From Saposhnikovia divaricata (taxonomy: Eukaryota; Streptophyta; Magnoliopsida; Apiales; Apiaceae): a stretch of 64,000 nt of DNA. The stretch spans positions 136,673,001 through 136,737,000 of the forward strand of contig CM071596.1 of NCBI GenBank assembly GCA_036435485.1, written 5' to 3'. The translations under genes and the position numbers were made by a program. Of the stretch, positions 60,811 to 64,000 are shown in pieces; the stretch's first letter is position 1; each line of letters opens with the position of its first letter. The notes beneath the pieces were generated by a model. The model did not search any database. It was not told the DNA's origin and saw only the letters and a list, made by a program, of their open reading frames with translations.

Positions 60811-60888
60811 AGGCGTAAGAGGCCGGGTGACGCCCGTCCAGCATGTTTTATTTTTGTGTTGTAGTTCTTGTGGGACCAGTCCAGCACC
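60811..60888 (+). repeat. Hairpin units in element C
   Basis: GGCGTAAGAGGCCGGGTGAC then GCCCGTCCAGCAT, with stem CGGG / CCCG at the place of CTAGG / CCTAG in A. A decayed second unit (GGGACCAGTCCAGCACC) follows at 60872. Confidence 0.75.
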
Positions 60889-61310
60889 TTTAAAGGCCAA
60901 TGTGTTGCCTAATTTGGAACCCAATTTTATGTCCAGAGGGACTTCGTGTCCGGTATGGGGACTTTACGTGGCTGATCACCCATATTGTCCGGAGTCGTAG
61001 AAGAACTCCAATCAATGAAAATGTTTTAAAAGATTTTATGAGAAATATGTTTTAATGATGGAATGGTTTTAGAAAGAGAAATGTTTTCATGAAAGTATGA
61101 TTTGAAGAAAATGCAAAATATAATTCTATGATGGAAATTGAATTGTTCCCCTTAGAAAAATCAATCATGATATTGTTCAATGATGAACTATCGCGATATT
61201 GTTGTTTCACTATATTATTACTTGTTGAGCATCATTGGCTCACTCTTGCTTTGTTTTACCTTCCCTTTCAGTTAGGGATAAGGATCGGCTACCTACATAT
61301 TACAATTCGA

Positions 61311-61400
61311 ATGAAAGCGATGAGACATTCCCTAAATAATAGATTTCAAAGTCAGCAAGGACATACGATAGTGGACTGCGCTACAGATGACAAGGTATAG
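61311..61400 (+). CDS. Micro-ORF in element C (29 aa)
   Basis: Reads MKAMRHSLNNRFQSQQGHT and ends DDKV. It starts 40 bases after an acceptor-like CCCTTTCAG (61264-61271). The first 15 residues match the micro-ORF of element B; the tail differs after a deletion. Confidence 0.3.
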   Translation: MKAMRHSLNNRFQSQQGHTIVDCATDDKV

Positions 61401-61555
61401 TGGTTTTTGATAATTATTGTAAATTAGATTCTTGTTTTATACCATAACCTGAGATCGATCCTCAGTGAGGGGTCGTTTATATAATTAAGTTATAGTTAAT
61501 TGTATTGGTTTGTGGCACCAAATCCTGACCCCGGATTTGGGGGAGTCACATCCAG

Positions 61556-62964
61556 AGATAGAGATGGTGAATTTGGATTATGTGGTGTGTTTGTAGAAAG
61601 AGATTGGGGTTGTGACTCCACATTTACTGGAGCCACATCAAGTTGAATTTGAGAAGATTCAATCACTGAAGATTGAACTGTGTGTGAACCCTGTGCATCC
61701 AAAGTAACTTTAGGTTTCTTCTTTCTTGTAAAGGTTTTGGTTGGTGAACTTTGGCTGGTGGTGTCCCTTACCCTCTTGTGCAATGTTCCTGGTTGGGAAC
61801 TCTTTTCAATAACAACACCCTGTTGAGAGGATGCTGCTAGGTATGTGTTTAATTCCTTTTCAACATTAACAGTTTTTTTTGAGATTGCAATGTGGCTAAG
61901 CCGGGACTCACTTACCTCTCCAACCTTATCCTTAGAGTTTCTTTGATGTTCACCCTGTCCCTCACCACTCACCACCACCTGTTCACTCCCCTCGGAAGTT
62001 ATGGTAGTTTTTACAACAAGTGCCTTTTGGGAAACACTTGAGGCTGTTTTCTTTGATTTGGATTTAGATTTATGTTTGGTTGCTTGGGTACGAGACTGTG
62101 GGTTACTAGCAACAGCCTCCATAGCAACACTCAGAGGCAAAGAAACTTGAGATTGAGTAGGGAAATCAGGGTTAGAGACGGTTACCTCAATGATTGGTAA
62201 GTATACCAACTTCACCTCTGAGTTAAGATTCATTCGAATTAGGTCACTGAGAACCCTTTTTTCTTGAACCCAGCAGGTGAACCTGCTTGATGGCTGGTTG
62301 GGTACTATTTCATTCTCAGAGACATGGTTAGCCAGCAACATCAGAAATCTAGCAAAATAGATATTTTTACCTTTGTTCTATTTCTTTCCTAATTTAGAAC
62401 CAATTTCATTCAGTACTAAAGAGCCAAAATTATAGAATTTGTCATTCAGAAGCATGTAGAGCATGTTAAGCAGGGCATTGGTAACAACATCAAAATTACT
62501 GATTTTACCAGAAAACACCTTAATGAAAGCATCACAAAGAAAACTCCATTCCTTTCTCATTCCTTTTCTAACAATCTTGCCTAGGTTATCAGTACTAAGA
62601 TTGTAACCTATGGTGTTAAGCAAGGCAACAATATCACTATCAGTAGGGTGGGTGCTACAATTATTATCAGGCAGTTTAAGACAGGCAGACACAACATCAG
62701 AATTAATGATATACTCATTATCCTTTAACGAAAAAGTAATGGTACCTTCTGAAGAATTGAAAACTGCCGTAGACCAAACTTCCTCCACAACTTCATGATA
62801 TATAATGGAGTCTCAGTCATGGCATAAGATAATTTAAATTTCTTGATAAACTCCATCATCTTGTGATAATCCGCCGGAGAGTGTTCCGAGTCCACAAGAG
62901 CAATAAAGTTGTTTTTCTCATAGATATACACATTTCCAGACGCTATCTTAACAACTGGAGCCAT
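61556..62964 (-). pseudogene. Env-like gene of Sirevirus F, N-terminal block
   Basis: It starts at ATG 62964 (MAPVVKIASGNVYIYEKNN). The early part (FKLSYAMTETPLY, then VEEVWSTAVF after a one-base shift near 62790) follows the pattern LSYA...P.LY...E.FW.TA seen in plant Sirevirus env-like proteins. A TAG stop at 62378-62380 after GSKLGKK separates it from the next frame (62341 on), which has SRFTCWVQEKRVLSDL and then a Ser/Thr/Lys-rich, disordered-looking region. Element C cuts the gene at 61556 after PSLSLD. Function is unknown. Confidence 0.75.
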
Positions 62965-63251
62965 TATCGCTGAAAATCTTGAAAAACTAGAAAAGGGGGG
63001 TTTTGATATCTTGAGAGAGAGAAGGTAAGTTTGCTCAAAGAAAATTGAGAGTAAGATAAAAGATGAATATAAATCGTTAGATGGGTTTTATACTTACTCA
63101 CAATTTATCGAATATAATCAGTAAAAGAAATTAATCGATCAAGAAACTGCTCAAAGAAATGGGTGAAAAGTGAAAAATAACTGCACCAGTTATATAGATA
63201 CAAAGGTGTATGTATATGACAACGACAAATCAACGGTTAAGAATTACCCAG
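62965..63251 (-). other. Sirevirus F sequence upstream of its env-like gene
   Basis: No frame. It is AT-rich, with ATCGAT / TATCGAA motifs (63110-63140), equivalent to the pol-env spacer of Sirevirus I. It ends at 63251 where element H begins. Confidence 0.55.
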
Positions 63252-64000
63252 TGTGACGCCCCCAGATCCGGGATTGGAGACCTTGGCGCTCACGGTCCAT
63301 TTTCCATTAATAACATACCTGTTCTTGCACATAATATATAAAACAGCCATCGACCCCACAATAAAACTCACACCGCACACACACACACAGGTTAGAGTCA
63401 CAGAAACGTCATACACTTGATTAAGCAAAAGTAAAAGTTTCAGAGTTATTACAGATCGAATTAAATAGCATTTATGCTACCAGCAACACTTCGATATGAA
63501 GCGGTGTTGGCGGCTTGAATGTTTGTTACGGTACACTGCTTTGCACAGGTCATACTCATAAATAAAACGTACTAACAAAAGTTGCCAACCAATCCGGCTA
63601 ATGGGGCCTACCGGTGGGATCTCAACTGCTGCCTCGGGTCTAGTCACCTGCTTTCGGGCAGTCTGTCTGGGTCTTGCCATTTCTCTTAGCTGTTGTGTTT
63701 GTAAATTTGAAAACAAGCAAGAGTAAGCAACTATAGCTCAGCAAGAAATATATGTATAAGGTAAGAAATATAACATTACATGTGTTTAGCAGTTATTAAA
63801 TTCGTTTATATCAGTCAATTATGAAATCATTTGTCATCGTTGATAAATTTCAAAGGTGCACCAATACGTGCCCTTGTTTTCAAAGTAAACTTGCAGTTCT
63901 AGATACTGCATGGAGTCAACATCTTTCTTATCAATATAGAACACTATCGGCAACTTGGCACATAGGCCTAAGAAGCAGTATCAGAGCATTTTTCCAAAGT
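63252..64000 (-). mobile_element. Element H: LTR end of another giant-LTR gypsy element (partial)
   Basis: On the minus strand it ends CCCGGATCTGGGGGCGTCACA at 63252, directly comparable with CCCCGGATTTGGGGGCGTTACA of A. A CTGAGCTATAGTTGCTTACT, CTTGCTTG, CAACAG block at 63692-63742 matches the acceptor-like module of A, B and C. The element runs out of the window to the right, so it is unknown whether it is a solo LTR or complete. CACAC repeats lie at 63371-63389. Confidence 0.7.
63477..63680 (-). CDS. Small ORF in element H LTR (67 aa) with histone-H3-like start
   Basis: It starts MARPRQTARKQVTRP, only nine bases after the acceptor-like CAACAG, and ends FISKCCW. The first eleven residues match histone H3 (MARTKQTARKS) at eight positions. 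The rest has no histone fold similarity (VGPISRIGWQLLLVRFIYEY). It sits where B and C carry their micro-ORF. Coding status is unproven. Confidence 0.3.
   Translation of the reverse strand: MARPRQTARKQVTRPEAAVEIPPVGPISRIGWQLLLVRFIYEYDLCKAVYRNKHSSRQHRFISKCCW

Larger units (their letters stand above)
56363..61550 (+). mobile_element. Element C: solo LTR of a TATAACGCCC-type gypsy element
   Basis: It starts TATAACGCCCTAGAAAATTT, ends CCGGATTTGGGGGAGTCACA, and is flanked by a perfect TCCAG duplication (56358-56362 and 61551-61555). There is no primer site, interior or second copy, so it is a solo LTR. It contains a CACTA fragment ending at 59221. Other landmarks: a CT tract (57091-57166), the shared module (59364-59427), one clear and one decayed hairpin unit (60811-60888), a GGCCAATGTGTTGCCT block (60894), an acceptor-like block (61221-61271) and a micro-ORF (61311-61400). 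The end resembles A, while the start resembles B. Confidence 0.88.

Noticed and set aside
1..64000. tRNA, rRNA, CRISPR array or bacterial operon
   Set aside because: No tRNA fold beyond primer-site complements, no rRNA motifs and no regular spacer arrays were seen; all tandem repeats are microsatellites or LTR repeats.

Overview
The window is plant nuclear DNA made almost entirely of nested transposable elements. I found no intact host gene, tRNA, rRNA or CRISPR array. The evidence for a plant is: LTR retrotransposons primed by initiator tRNA-Met (TGGTATCAGAGC primer sites), Sirevirus-type Ty1/copia elements with an extra env-like gene, an Athila/Tat-like Ty3/gypsy tail, CACTA transposon ends, a fragment of a plant TRB (single-Myb-histone) telomere-binding gene, and a plant GRF zinc-finger pseudogene. 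A eudicot with a repeat-rich genome is likely; the family cannot be fixed from this sequence alone.

Layout, left to right. 1-3910: 3' end of a Ty3/gypsy (Athila/Tat-like) element: a C-terminal coding piece, a long non-coding tail and a 1,407 bp LTR. 3911-5906: older sequence with a decayed GRF zinc-finger gene. 5907-6498 and 16465-17076: one LTR fragment (D) split by element A (6499-16464). A is a very young non-autonomous element with two 4.4 kb LTRs, a 1.1 kb non-coding interior and a perfect ACCGC target duplication. 17077-18153: a CACTA 5' end carrying a TRB exon. 18154-27532: two overlapping, complementary pieces (E1, E2) of one defective Ty1/copia family on the minus strand. 27533-28032: tail of a Sirevirus (G). 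28033 to beyond the right edge: a second Sirevirus (F, minus strand) inserted in G. The env-like gene of F is split into three blocks (62964-61556, 56362-55184, 30714-29406) by later insertions.

Insertions in F. Element B (30715-55178, minus, TSD ATCCT) is a LARD-like element with 4.1 kb LTRs and a 3.4 kb non-coding interior. A third Sirevirus (I, gag-pol-env, minus, TSD TAAAA) sits in the 5' LTR of B. Element C (56363-61550, plus, TSD TCCAG) is a solo LTR that contains a CACTA 3' end. Element H starts at 63252 and runs off the window. The inferred order is G, then F, then B, C and H, then I in B and CACTA in C.

Most notable observations. (1) The Sirevirus I locus contains both a solo LTR and an internal region plus LTR, each followed by the same 786 bp of B, which fits a tandem duplication followed by LTR-LTR recombination. 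(2) The giant LTRs of A, B, C and H share small modules (a covarying hairpin, a 3'-splice-site-like block and, in B and C, a micro-ORF with mostly synonymous divergence in its core). These suggest a spliced, possibly micropeptide-coding LTR transcript. (3) The LTRs of B and C, and probably D, start with TA instead of TG, supported by target duplications for B and C.
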